This document shows positions 7,557 to 16,716 of a DNA stretch of 28,490 nt, in pieces; the stretch's first letter is position 1, and every line of letters begins with the position of its first letter. The DNA is from JAMIFV01 sp035906055 (GTDB lineage Bacteria > Pseudomonadota > Alphaproteobacteria > Rickettsiales > JABCZZ01), in NCBI GenBank assembly GCA_035906055.1, contig JAMIFV010000046.1, forward strand, positions 1-28,490. The letters are read 5' to 3'. The position numbers were made by a program, and so were the translations under genes. Below the pieces are notes generated by a model, which was not told the origin of the DNA, did not search any database, and saw only the letters and a program-made list of their open reading frames with translations.

Positions 7557-8993
7557 ATGGTCTCGGTTGATTCAAAAATAGCGCCGATCAAAACGCTGGA
7601 GTGGAACGGCGAATCCCTCATCAGCAAGGTGGAACTGCGCGAGCAGGGCAAGGGCCACATGGTGGCTTATGTGCACGCCGCCGACCACGGCAAGGAAGAC
7701 TACCCCAAGCTGTTCGCCCTGCGCGAAGAATTCAAAAAAAAAGGCTGGGCGACCTCATCGGATAATCATCGCGGCAAGTCAGTGCTGCGTGTCACCGGTA
7801 TTGAGAATGAACAGCAACTCACGGAGATGCTGCAATCTTCCAGGGCCATCCAGGGCAATGCGCGTGTTTCGCAACAGGATGTGGCCGGGCAGGATTCCAC
7901 GGGCGTTGTTGATTTTGTGAAGAGCAATAGCCTTCGTGCTTCGGGGCTATTCTATATGCTTGGTGATATATTGTTCATCAAATCCGGTCTCGCGCGAGGA
8001 AATGACATTGCACAGATGGGTACAGGCATTTCGTTTGCTGCTGGCGATGCCGCGCTAATGGCATTTGGCGGCAAAGATGATAAACGACAATTTAAGTCGC
8101 TTCTGACAAAGCTGCGCAGGCACCTTGAAAAAGAAGGTGTGGAGATACCTCAAGGTACAGCGATCAATGCAGAAACAATGGCCAAGCCCGGTGGCTTTTT
8201 GGAGAAGAGCTACGACTTCATACATGAAAATATCAACCCCATTAAAATCCTTGCTGAAGTAGTCGGTGGTGCGTTTTATCTTAAAGCGGGCATGAATCAG
8301 GAAAATAAGCGCAAGGTTGCAGCAGGGGCCGTAATTGTTACGGGGTGGGCAGCAGCTTTGCTTCTGAAAGAGCAGAAACGCGACCCTGAAAAATGGGAAC
8401 ACGCTAATCCACTCGAAAAAGCGGTTATGTATTTTCAAGAAAAACCTTTGCGCCTTGCAGGCGGCGCAGGCCTGATTCACAATGCACTTAGCACGGTAGG
8501 TGCGTTTGAAGAAAGATCAAAAGAGCGCGCAAAAGGTTCTGCAGGCAATGACCATTACAAATGGGATATGATGGGTATTGCGGCGATGCTGACAGCTAAT
8601 TCGCTTTATTCCATCTGCTCTAAATCCACGGGAGGTAACATCAAAGCCGATGCGCTCGTGAATGACGTCTATGGCATCGCCGCGCAGATTGTAAACCGCC
8701 AGCCGGATGCTGTGAAAGAAGCGGCGATCAACTCCACTGTGGAATTTCTCGGTGCGCGTCCTGAAATTAAAGATACAAAACAGCAGATAGCCAAGCGCCT
8801 GCGCGATGAAATCGAGATGCAGGCCCAGAACCCGTGGTTTAAATCTATCCGCACGACTGACGCAAAACCGGAAGTGAAGTCTGAAGACGCCAAATGGGCA
8901 GACGGTAAAGTGAAGAATGTGATAGAAAACGCAACGCATGCTGCAACTGTCGAAAAGTCACGCGAAACAGCGGAACAACAGCTTATCCGTTAA
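7557..8993 (+). CDS. Unrecognised protein with three putative two-helix membrane repeats
   Basis: I do not recognise this 478-residue protein. A soluble N-terminal part (1-117) includes LFALREEFKKKGWATSS. Then come three hydrophobic two-helix units: 118-171 (LFYMLGDILFIKSGL, then MGTGISFAAGDAALMAFG), 216-272 (ILAEVVGGAFYLKAGM, then VAAGAVIVTGWAAALLLKE) and 287-355 (LAGGAGLIHNALSTVGAF, then MMGIAAMLTANSLYSIC). The C-terminal 120 residues are charged and probably helical. I chose ATG 7557, preceded by CAGGAACA. A TTG at 7494 extends the frame but lacks a ribosome binding site. The middle third is visibly AT-richer than its ends. No neighbour suggests a function. Confidence 0.75.
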   Translation: MVSVDSKIAPIKTLEWNGESLISKVELREQGKGHMVAYVHAADHGKEDYPKLFALREEFKKKGWATSSDNHRGKSVLRVTGIENEQQLTEMLQSSRAIQGNARVSQQDVAGQDSTGVVDFVKSNSLRASGLFYMLGDILFIKSGLARGNDIAQMGTGISFAAGDAALMAFGGKDDKRQFKSLLTKLRRHLEKEGVEIPQGTAINAETMAKPGGFLEKSYDFIHENINPIKILAEVVGGAFYLKAGMNQENKRKVAAGAVIVTGWAAALLLKEQKRDPEKWEHANPLEKAVMYFQEKPLRLAGGAGLIHNALSTVGAFEERSKERAKGSAGNDHYKWDMMGIAAMLTANSLYSICSKSTGGNIKADALVNDVYGIAAQIVNRQPDAVKEAAINSTVEFLGARPEIKDTKQQIAKRLRDEIEMQAQNPWFKSIRTTDAKPEVKSEDAKWADGKVKNVIENATHAATVEKSRETAEQQLIR

Positions 8994-9016
8994 TCCGGCG
9001 CTCCGGTTAATCAGTG

Positions 9017-9047
9017 CAAAATTGCTACTCAGGCATTAAATTTTGCC
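9017..9047. other. Inverted repeat in the gap before the patatin gene
   Basis: GCAAAAT and ATTTTGC form a 7-bp inverted repeat with a 17-base loop, 24 bp after the upstream stop. There is no T-tract, so it is a weak terminator candidate at most. A sequence TGGCATAAT near 9101-9109 resembles an extended -10 box for the next gene, without a matching -35. Confidence 0.3.
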
Positions 9048-9123
9048 TGCCATGCAATATGCGTGGTTGCTATAGGGGGTATCAGCCTTACAATGCCCTG
9101 GCATAATTGTAGATGGATGGGAT

Positions 9124-10302
9124 ATGTCCAAACGCAAGGTGATCGTCCCTAAACCGGTAAAAGTAGACAATAAACTTCCCTTCGAGTGCGTTGCCCTGCT
9201 GCTGCAGGGCGGCGGGGCGCTCGGCGCGTATCAGGGCGGGGTGTATCAGGCGCTGGTGGAGTCCGGCATCAGGCCTAGCTGGGTGGCGGGCATCTCCATC
9301 GGTGCGGTGAATTCCGCGATCATCGCGGGCAATGCTCCTTCCCAAAGCCTGCAGCGCCTCAGGGACTTCTGGGAGTATATCTCGCCCCATTCGCCCCTCG
9401 ACACGTTCAACAGCTTTGGCATGAGGATGTTTGACGGCGACTTTTCGCGCGGCACCCAGAACCAGATCAACGCCGCCGCCACCCTCATACAGGGTGTACC
9501 GGGCTTTTTTGAGCCGCGCTTTCCTCCGCCATGGCTGAGTGAGAACGGCTCGGCAGGTGCCACCAGCTATTATGATACGTCCAGATTCAAGGGAACGCTG
9601 GAAAAATTCATCGATTTTGAACGCATCAATACGGACGCGATACGCCTGAGCATGGGCGCAGTGAATGTGCGCACCGGCAACTTCGTGTATTTCGATACGT
9701 CCACGCACGATATCACGCCTGAGCATGTGATGGCCAGCGGAGCGTTGCCGCCAGGTTTCCCGGGCATAGATATCGACGGAGAATTTTACTGGGATGGCGG
9801 CCTTGTTTCCAACACGCCGCTGCAATGGGTGCTGCAGAATAAACGGCGCATGGATACGCTGGCATTCCAGGTGGATCTGTGGAGCTCAAGGGGCGATGTG
9901 CCGCGCAATATGTCGGAGGTATTGACGCGCCAGAAAGAGATCATGTATTCCAGCCGCACGCGTGCGGCGACCGACCAGTTCAGGAGGGCGCAGAAAATGC
10001 GCCACAGCCTTGGCGAACTTATCGACAAGCTGCCGCCGGAGTTGCGCGATACGCCTGAAACAAAGGAAATTGCCGAGTACGCCACGTGGAAAGTATATAA
10101 CATCATCCACCTGATATACCGCTCCAGCGCCTATGAGAACGATTCAAAGGACTACCTGTTCTCACGGCGCAGTATGGAAGAGCAGTGGAAAGCTGGCTAT
10201 GCGGATACGACGCGCACGCTGCGCCACCCGGAAGTGTTGCGACGCCCGACCAGCAAGGAAGGCGTGTTCACTTTCGATGTGCGCCACGAAGGCAGGGAAT
10301 AA
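9124..10302 (+). CDS. Patatin-like phospholipase with DUF3734-type C-terminus
   Basis: This is a serine acyl hydrolase of the patatin family, with a Ser-Asp dyad expected to cleave acyl esters of phospholipids or related lipids. The oxyanion-hole loop LQGGGALGAYQGG is at 27-39, the nucleophile elbow GISIG places the serine at 58, and WDGGLVSN gives the catalytic aspartate D224. The C-terminal region (about 250-392) is of the kind seen in longer patatin-like proteins with a DUF3734 extension. The 392-residue length fits that subgroup. There is no signal peptide, so it is cytoplasmic or peripherally membrane-bound unless exported by another route. The ATG has only a weak upstream GATGGGAT. A strong terminator follows the stop. 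Confidence 0.93.
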   Translation: MSKRKVIVPKPVKVDNKLPFECVALLLQGGGALGAYQGGVYQALVESGIRPSWVAGISIGAVNSAIIAGNAPSQSLQRLRDFWEYISPHSPLDTFNSFGMRMFDGDFSRGTQNQINAAATLIQGVPGFFEPRFPPPWLSENGSAGATSYYDTSRFKGTLEKFIDFERINTDAIRLSMGAVNVRTGNFVYFDTSTHDITPEHVMASGALPPGFPGIDIDGEFYWDGGLVSNTPLQWVLQNKRRMDTLAFQVDLWSSRGDVPRNMSEVLTRQKEIMYSSRTRAATDQFRRAQKMRHSLGELIDKLPPELRDTPETKEIAEYATWKVYNIIHLIYRSSAYENDSKDYLFSRRSMEEQWKAGYADTTRTLRHPEVLRRPTSKEGVFTFDVRHEGRE

Positions 10303-10313
10303 AAGCCATAAAA

Positions 10314-10339
10314 AAAAGCCCCTCCGCAGAGGGGCTTTT
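10314..10339. terminator. Bidirectional intrinsic terminator
   Basis: A perfect 11-bp stem AAAAGCCCCTC/GAGGGGCTTTT closes a CGCA loop, with A-run and T-run at the two ends. It sits between the convergent patatin gene (plus) and the small exported-protein gene (minus), and can end transcripts from both sides. Confidence 0.93.
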
Positions 10340-10359
10340 CACTGTAATCAAAAGCCGGA

Positions 10360-10662
10360 TTAGTAACGCCAGCCGCGTCGGGGAGCATCCCATCCACGGT
10401 CGCGACCACGCTGGTAGCCTTTGTCATGACGGTGTTTATCGATATACCTTACCTGCGGCCATTCTGAATAATAGACCACGGGCTGCGGCTGGTAATAAAC
10501 CACCCTCGGAGCTGGCTGCACGTAAACGGGGCGTGCGGGCTCTACATAGATACGCTGCGGTGTGCTACTGCTTGAGAAACCAAAATAGAAACTGTCTGCG
10601 CGCGCTGAAGTGCTGGCAAGCGCAGCTATGGTAGCGAGTACGGCAAACATGGTTTTCTTCAT
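10360..10662 (-). CDS. Small exported Tyr/Pro/Arg-rich protein
   Basis: This is a 100-residue protein of unknown function. The N-terminus MKKTMFAVLATIAALASTSARA is a clear Sec signal peptide with cleavage expected after ARA (about residue 22). The mature part is rich in Tyr, Pro, Val and Gln (PVYVQPAPRVVYYQPQPVVYY), then turns strongly basic (KHRHDKGYQRGRDRGW...RRGWRY). Such low-complexity basic exported proteins are common in alphaproteobacterial periplasms, but I know no function. The ATG at 10662 is chosen over an upstream one because AAAGGAG lies at ideal spacing and the signal peptide starts there. Confidence 0.8.
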   Translation of the reverse strand: MKKTMFAVLATIAALASTSARADSFYFGFSSSSTPQRIYVEPARPVYVQPAPRVVYYQPQPVVYYSEWPQVRYIDKHRHDKGYQRGRDRGWDAPRRGWRY

Positions 10663-10686
10663 AATATACTCCTTTGGTGGTTCATA

Positions 10687-10715
10687 CACGGGGCAGGCAC
10701 CATACCTGCCCCGTG
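10687..10715. other. Perfect 11-bp intercistronic hairpin
   Basis: CACGGGGCAGG (10687-10697) pairs perfectly with CCTGCCCCGTG (10705-10715) around a 7-base loop. It lies between the Lys-rich protein gene and the small exported-protein gene, both minus strand. Without a T-run it is more likely a processing or stabilising stem, or a weak terminator, than a standard intrinsic terminator. Confidence 0.75.
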
Positions 10716-10723
10716 CTTAACGG

Positions 10724-11038
10724 TTAGTGGGCAGTTTTTTCTGCCTTCCTGGACTTTGATTTTTTACCTTTTTTCTTCTTGTCTTTCTTTTTCTTGGCTT
10801 CAGCATCCTTCTTCGCCTTGGCTTCTTCGGCAGCCTGCTGATCGGCAGCGGCTTTTTCTTCCGCCTTTGCGGTTTCTTCCGCTACGCTATCGAACTTTTC
10901 GACAGCTTCCGCACGCAATTCGCTCGGGGTGGTTTCAAGCGTGGTGGCAGCCGGGGCGGGCTGTGCCATGGCGGCGGAGGTCATCATCGCGGAAGCGGTG
11001 AAAAGGCTGATGATAAAAGTGGAAAGACGATTAGACAT
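10724..11038 (-). CDS. Small exported Ala/Glu/Lys-rich protein
   Basis: This is a 104-residue protein of unknown function. MSNRLSTFIISLFTASAMM followed by TSAAMAQ looks like a signal peptide with cleavage after AMA. The mature part is a run of Ala/Glu/Lys with helical, coiled-coil-like spacing, ending in a dense lysine tail (KKKKDKKKKGKKSKSRK). The AGGAGT just upstream fixes the ATG at 11038; an in-frame upstream ATG at 11089 would bury the signal peptide. It may share a transcript with the small exported protein downstream. The basic tail could bind anionic surface polymers or nucleic acid, but that is only inference. Confidence 0.75.
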   Translation of the reverse strand: MSNRLSTFIISLFTASAMMTSAAMAQPAPAATTLETTPSELRAEAVEKFDSVAEETAKAEEKAAADQQAAEEAKAKKDAEAKKKKDKKKKGKKSKSRKAEKTAH

Positions 11039-11170
11039 AGGGACTCCTGAAGTTTCAATAGTTGAATAAAACTGCATCGTTTTTTCCATGATACGGACTG
11101 TATCACAGGCACATTACAGCACGCTTATACTTACATTAAAAATACGTAATGAAAGCAGGAAAATGAAAAA

Positions 11171-12997
<1,827 letters not shown>

Positions 12998-13013
12998 CCT
13001 GCTTACCCTGCCT

Positions 13014-14858
13014 TCACGCGATTATGTCACTGGTGGCAGTTGCAAGCATCTCCGATAACGGCTTCACGGGAAAGTCCTTCCCCACAAAAAAGTTGATGCT
13101 GCCTTTGTAGCCGGTTATTTCAGCCGCTTCGTTATAGATGTTCACGATGTCGTGGCGTTCCTCCGGCGTGAAAGGCACCTGCGTTCTTACCACCAGGTCG
13201 AACACGGTGGAGGACTCACGCGGCAGCACCAGCCCGTCCAGTTGCAATTCGCCCATGTCGGAGAAAGTGACTTCCACGATAAAGCGCGTATCGACCGTTG
13301 CTTTCTTCGCCTGAGCATCCTGCTTTTTGTGCTGGTCGCGTTTTACATAGATGCGCGCTTCCTGTATCGCGCCCTGATGCACATACGGCAGGGAAAGCGA
13401 CATCCAGCTGGAACTGGCCTGAGGCTGTTCGGAGTCCTGCGTGAATGCCAGCGCGGTGCGTGCGGCCTGCGACGACACTTTTTCAACAAGGTCGCCGGAG
13501 CCGGACTCGGTCAGCTTGCTGATAAGCGTATCGCCAAGCATGCGGCGCATGTTGCCGCGCAGCAGCGACGTGGTGAACGAAACGGCGGAGGATACAAAAT
13601 CCGGCCCTACAGAAGGCAGGCGTTTCATCAGGTCGTTGGCTGCGGCAGGCGCGGCGGTGCTGGCGAAGGAAAATATCTGCTTAAGCGTAGCCGTAAATGA
13701 ATCCTGCAATATATTCTGCCCGCCAGAGGCGGATGGCGTGAAGAGGGAAGGGAGCGCAAGCGTAACCGCATTGCCAGCGGCCAGCAGCGCCGGGGGAAGA
13801 TTGGCGGTTTCCGGTTTCACGGTTACGGCGCCTTGCGGGGTTTGCAGCGTCACCGTGCCGTCGTTATGCTCGTTCACCACATACGCGGGCAATTGCGGTG
13901 GCAGGGCTGCAACGGGCGTGTTGGTGGTAATGCCCGCGTTCGATTTAGAATAGACGGCATACTGGTTGTTCTGCACCACCGCAGGAGGAAGCGTGGCGGC
14001 AGGCGCGGGGGAAAGCGCTGCGAGTATATTGCCCGGCGATGTCTGTGCGAGCGATTGCGGCTGCGCGACTATCAATTTTGAAATATTCGGCGGCACTGCG
14101 TCAGGTGTTTTGGAGAAGTTTGCGGAAGCGGTATTTGCCTGTTGCGCGGTTTGCGGGGCAGGGGGCTGTTGCGCAGCGGATACGGCGGGCTGCGCAGTGG
14201 TTTGCGCTGCCTGTGCCTGCGGTTCCGGCGCATAAATGACTACCGGCACACCGGCAGGCACGGGCAGTTGCTGGGCAGCGGAAGCGGCGCTTGCCTGCAT
14301 GGCGGGCGCATGAGGAGCGGCTGGAGTGGCGGGGAGCGAAGCGGAGGTTGCCGGGGTTTGCGCCGCTGGCGTTGAAGTTGCCTGAGCAGCCGGTTGCGGC
14401 GGGGGCACGGTGACGGCCTGAATGGCTACGGGTCTGGATGCGGACGCGGAAGCGTCCGTAAGCGGCGCGGTTACGGCTGGCCGCGTCCTTGCCAGCAGCG
14501 AGGGGCTGAGCGTATCGCTTTCCTCTGACACGGGAGTGGAATAAGAGGCATAAGCCTCGCCGTTTACCGAAATGATTTTGGCATTGGCGTTGTTGCCGCT
14601 GGTGGTATCCACGCGCACGGTCACATCGCTGTTATAGGTGAGCGGCACCGAGCTGCGCAGCGTCACCGTGCCCTGGTCGGTTTTCAGGAAATAGCTGCCA
14701 TGGGCGTCGTTGCCCACGATCACGCCCGTAAGCAGTGCGCCTGGCGTGACCGCAACGGGGGTGGGAACGCCGCTTTGCGTGGCATTCTGCGCCTGCTGGC
14801 CGCCTGCTCCCACATTCTGTACCTGGGGCGGCGGAAGTATGAGGGTTACATCTGCCAT
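13014..14858 (-). CDS. FliK-like flagellar hook-length control protein (probable)
   Basis: This 614-residue protein begins MADVTLILPPPQ; ATG 14858 is preceded by ACAGGA, and a further upstream ATG overlaps flhG. A beta-rich module lies at about 38-100 (TGVIVGNDAHGSYFLKTDQG), followed by a long Ala/Pro/Gln-rich linker (about 125-300). A second, similar module lies at about 318-370, and a folded C-terminus at about 480-600 includes FIVEVTFSDMGELQLDGLV and GYKGSINFFVG. The long flexible middle and the beta-rich C-terminus with an LxLDG-type strand recall FliK, the ruler and export-switch protein of the hook. The assignment rests on architecture and location in the flagellar cluster, between flhG and the kinase. 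Another linker-rich flagellar protein is possible. Confidence 0.5.
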   Translation of the reverse strand: MADVTLILPPPQVQNVGAGGQQAQNATQSGVPTPVAVTPGALLTGVIVGNDAHGSYFLKTDQGTVTLRSSVPLTYNSDVTVRVDTTSGNNANAKIISVNGEAYASYSTPVSEESDTLSPSLLARTRPAVTAPLTDASASASRPVAIQAVTVPPPQPAAQATSTPAAQTPATSASLPATPAAPHAPAMQASAASAAQQLPVPAGVPVVIYAPEPQAQAAQTTAQPAVSAAQQPPAPQTAQQANTASANFSKTPDAVPPNISKLIVAQPQSLAQTSPGNILAALSPAPAATLPPAVVQNNQYAVYSKSNAGITTNTPVAALPPQLPAYVVNEHNDGTVTLQTPQGAVTVKPETANLPPALLAAGNAVTLALPSLFTPSASGGQNILQDSFTATLKQIFSFASTAAPAAANDLMKRLPSVGPDFVSSAVSFTTSLLRGNMRRMLGDTLISKLTESGSGDLVEKVSSQAARTALAFTQDSEQPQASSSWMSLSLPYVHQGAIQEARIYVKRDQHKKQDAQAKKATVDTRFIVEVTFSDMGELQLDGLVLPRESSTVFDLVVRTQVPFTPEERHDIVNIYNEAAEITGYKGSINFFVGKDFPVKPLSEMLATATSDIIA

Positions 14859-14871
14859 CGTCCTGTCCCGT

Positions 14872-15618
14872 TCAGCGTTGCATGAGCTTGATGGAAATGG
14901 TTGCCGCATCGGTAGCCGCCGTGCAGTGCGGCGCATGCGTAATAAGCGAGGTCTGTTTGCGGATGGACTCGCGCACCTTGCCGTCCTTGCGGATCACACC
15001 GAGGCAGGGCGGGGCGAATTTGAGGAAGTTCACGCAGGCCTTGCTCAGCGATGCAAAGGTCTTTTCGCCTTCCTTCAGCGAGGTGGCCTGATTGACGATT
15101 ACATCTACCGACGCAGGCGACCCCGTGCTCACGCATAGTTTGATGAAGGCATAGGCATCGGTGAGCGACGTGGGTTCGTCGGTGACCACCACGATGCAGC
15201 GCCCGGCAATGGCCGCCAGTGCGCGCACATGTTCTTCAATGCCCGCGCCAAGGTCGATGATAACGAAATCATATTCATGCGCGAGGTCGCTGAGCTGTTC
15301 GCGCACCACGGCCAGCGCGCTGCCGGTCAGGGTGGAGAGGTTGCCCGAGCCGGAGCGTCCGGCGATAATGTCGAAATTCGGCGCGTAGGGCGTGATGACG
15401 TCGCGCAGGCGGGCATGGCTGTGGAATACTTCGCTCAGGTCACGCTCCGGGCTCACGCCAAGCTGCACGTCCACATTGGCGAGGCCGATATCGCCGTCGA
15501 ACAGCAGCACTTTGCGTCCGGTGCGCGCCACCAGATGCGCAAGCGTGATGGAAAGCCACGTCTTGCCGACGCCGCCCTTGCCCGATGCGATGGCTATGAT
15601 GTTGCTGATGCCCGTCAT
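14872..15618 (-). CDS. flhG: MinD-like ATPase FlhG (flagellar number regulator)
   Basis: This is a 248-residue ParA/MinD-family ATPase. The deviant Walker A motif KGGVGKT is at 14-20, the switch I region includes LLFDGDIGLANVDVQLG, and a DLGAGI motif marks the Walker B/switch II area. In polar flagellates FlhG (also FleN or YlxH) limits flagellar number and acts with the FlhF GTPase. The start ATG overlaps the flhF stop by four bases (ATGA), which implies translational coupling and supports the identification. The C-terminal amphipathic membrane-targeting helix of classical MinD is not clear here. A MinD or chromosome ParA role is unlikely in this context. Confidence 0.92.
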   Translation of the reverse strand: MTGISNIIAIASGKGGVGKTWLSITLAHLVARTGRKVLLFDGDIGLANVDVQLGVSPERDLSEVFHSHARLRDVITPYAPNFDIIAGRSGSGNLSTLTGSALAVVREQLSDLAHEYDFVIIDLGAGIEEHVRALAAIAGRCIVVVTDEPTSLTDAYAFIKLCVSTGSPASVDVIVNQATSLKEGEKTFASLSKACVNFLKFAPPCLGVIRKDGKVRESIRKQTSLITHAPHCTAATDAATISIKLMQR

Positions 15619-16598
15619 ACGATGGCCCTCGGCTGGGTCTGGTAGCGCAGCAGCAATTCCGTGAGTATGGCCGGGTCGATCGTGGTGAATTCCCCGACCA
15701 CGCGTGAGGAGTTACTGGCGTGGGTGAAGGCGAATTTGCCGCTGAACGCGGCGGTGATGACGCTGCCATAACGGCGGGCTGCATCTATGCGTGTCACCAG
15801 CAGGCGGCGCACGCCGAGCGGTGCGAAGGTTCGTGCCATATCGTCGGCTTCGCCGCTGTCGGTGCCTGCGGCAGCCACCAGCACGGGCTCAATGCTGCGG
15901 TCGAGTTTGATATATTCGGCCAGTTCGCGCACTTCCTGCGTCTGGAAGGGGTTGACGCCGCCCGTGTCTATGAGAATGCGGTTATGCGGGGCGAATTCCT
16001 TCAACAGTCGCCATAACTCCCCGCGATTGTCCGCCACATGCAGGGGAATGCCCAGAATGGTGGTGAAGGCGGATAGCTGTTCCACGCCGCCTGCGCGCTT
16101 GTTGTCCGTGGTGATGACCACGGGTTTCTTTTTGTCCATCACCGCCTGAGAGGCCATCTTGGCCACTGTCATGGTTTTGCCGGTGCCGGGCGAGCCCACC
16201 AGCATGATGGTGTAATTGTCCTGATCCAGCGGCAGGGGGGAATACTGGAAGCACGCTGCCATGAGGCGTGTGATGTCGGTGCGTATGTCCTTACCCTGCA
16301 ATGAAAGAAAACGTGCTGTCTCCAGCAGCTTGTTGGCAGTCTCATCCGATGCGGAATGAAAGCGCAATATCGCTTCCAGCGCTGCAAGGGTAGGCTCCGG
16401 CGTAACGGACATGCCTGCCTGCGCACTATCTTCCTGCGCGGCAGTGGCCGGAGCGTCCTGCTCGCTGGCGGCAGTCACCACGATGCGGCCATCCGGCGTG
16501 CGGTTGCTGGCGATGATAATGGCGTCCACGCCCATGCTGTCGCGTATCAGCTGCATGGCATGGCCCATATCCAGCGCATTAAATGTTCTAAGGCGCAT
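15615..16598 (-). CDS. flhF: SRP-type GTPase FlhF
   Basis: This is a 327-residue GTPase of the Ffh/FtsY/FlhF family that marks the flagellar assembly site, usually a cell pole. It starts MRLRTFNALDMGHAM, typical of FlhF B-domains. The G domain shows VGSPGTGKT (G1, 134-142), TTDNKRAG (163-170, replacing the usual DTYR-type motif), DTGG (211-214, G3) and TRID (G4). The N-terminal part is short compared with FlhF of gammaproteobacteria. The ATG is preceded by a weak GAGCAGAAG. It lies 114 bp after flhA, with a set of hairpins in between, and overlaps flhG by four bases. Confidence 0.92.
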   Translation of the reverse strand: MRLRTFNALDMGHAMQLIRDSMGVDAIIIASNRTPDGRIVVTAASEQDAPATAAQEDSAQAGMSVTPEPTLAALEAILRFHSASDETANKLLETARFLSLQGKDIRTDITRLMAACFQYSPLPLDQDNYTIMLVGSPGTGKTMTVAKMASQAVMDKKKPVVITTDNKRAGGVEQLSAFTTILGIPLHVADNRGELWRLLKEFAPHNRILIDTGGVNPFQTQEVRELAEYIKLDRSIEPVLVAAAGTDSGEADDMARTFAPLGVRRLLVTRIDAARRYGSVITAAFSGKFAFTHASNSSRVVGEFTTIDPAILTELLLRYQTQPRAIV

Positions 16599-16651
16599 GC
16601 TTCTGCTCGCTGTAGTTGCTGCAGGCGGCGTGGAGGAGCTCTATCGCGACG

Positions 16652-16716
16652 ACCCCGCAGGGGTGATTTTTCGGAGGAAAATCGGGGGCAGCGTGCCCCC
16701 ATGAAACATGTTTCAT
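16652..16716. repeat. Four contiguous perfect dyads between flhA and flhF
   Basis: With no spacer bases between them lie ACCCC-GCA-GGGGT (16652-16664), GATTTT-(7)-AAAATC (16665-16683), GGGGGCA-GCG-TGCCCCC (16684-16700) and the 16-bp palindrome ATGAAACATGTTTCAT (16701-16716). The palindrome contains the flhA stop codon (16713-16715). On the transcript (minus) strand the loop of the second dyad carries CCUCC, complementary to a ribosome binding site. Possible roles are an mRNA processing or attenuation site or a dispersed repeat; none is proven. Confidence 0.85.
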
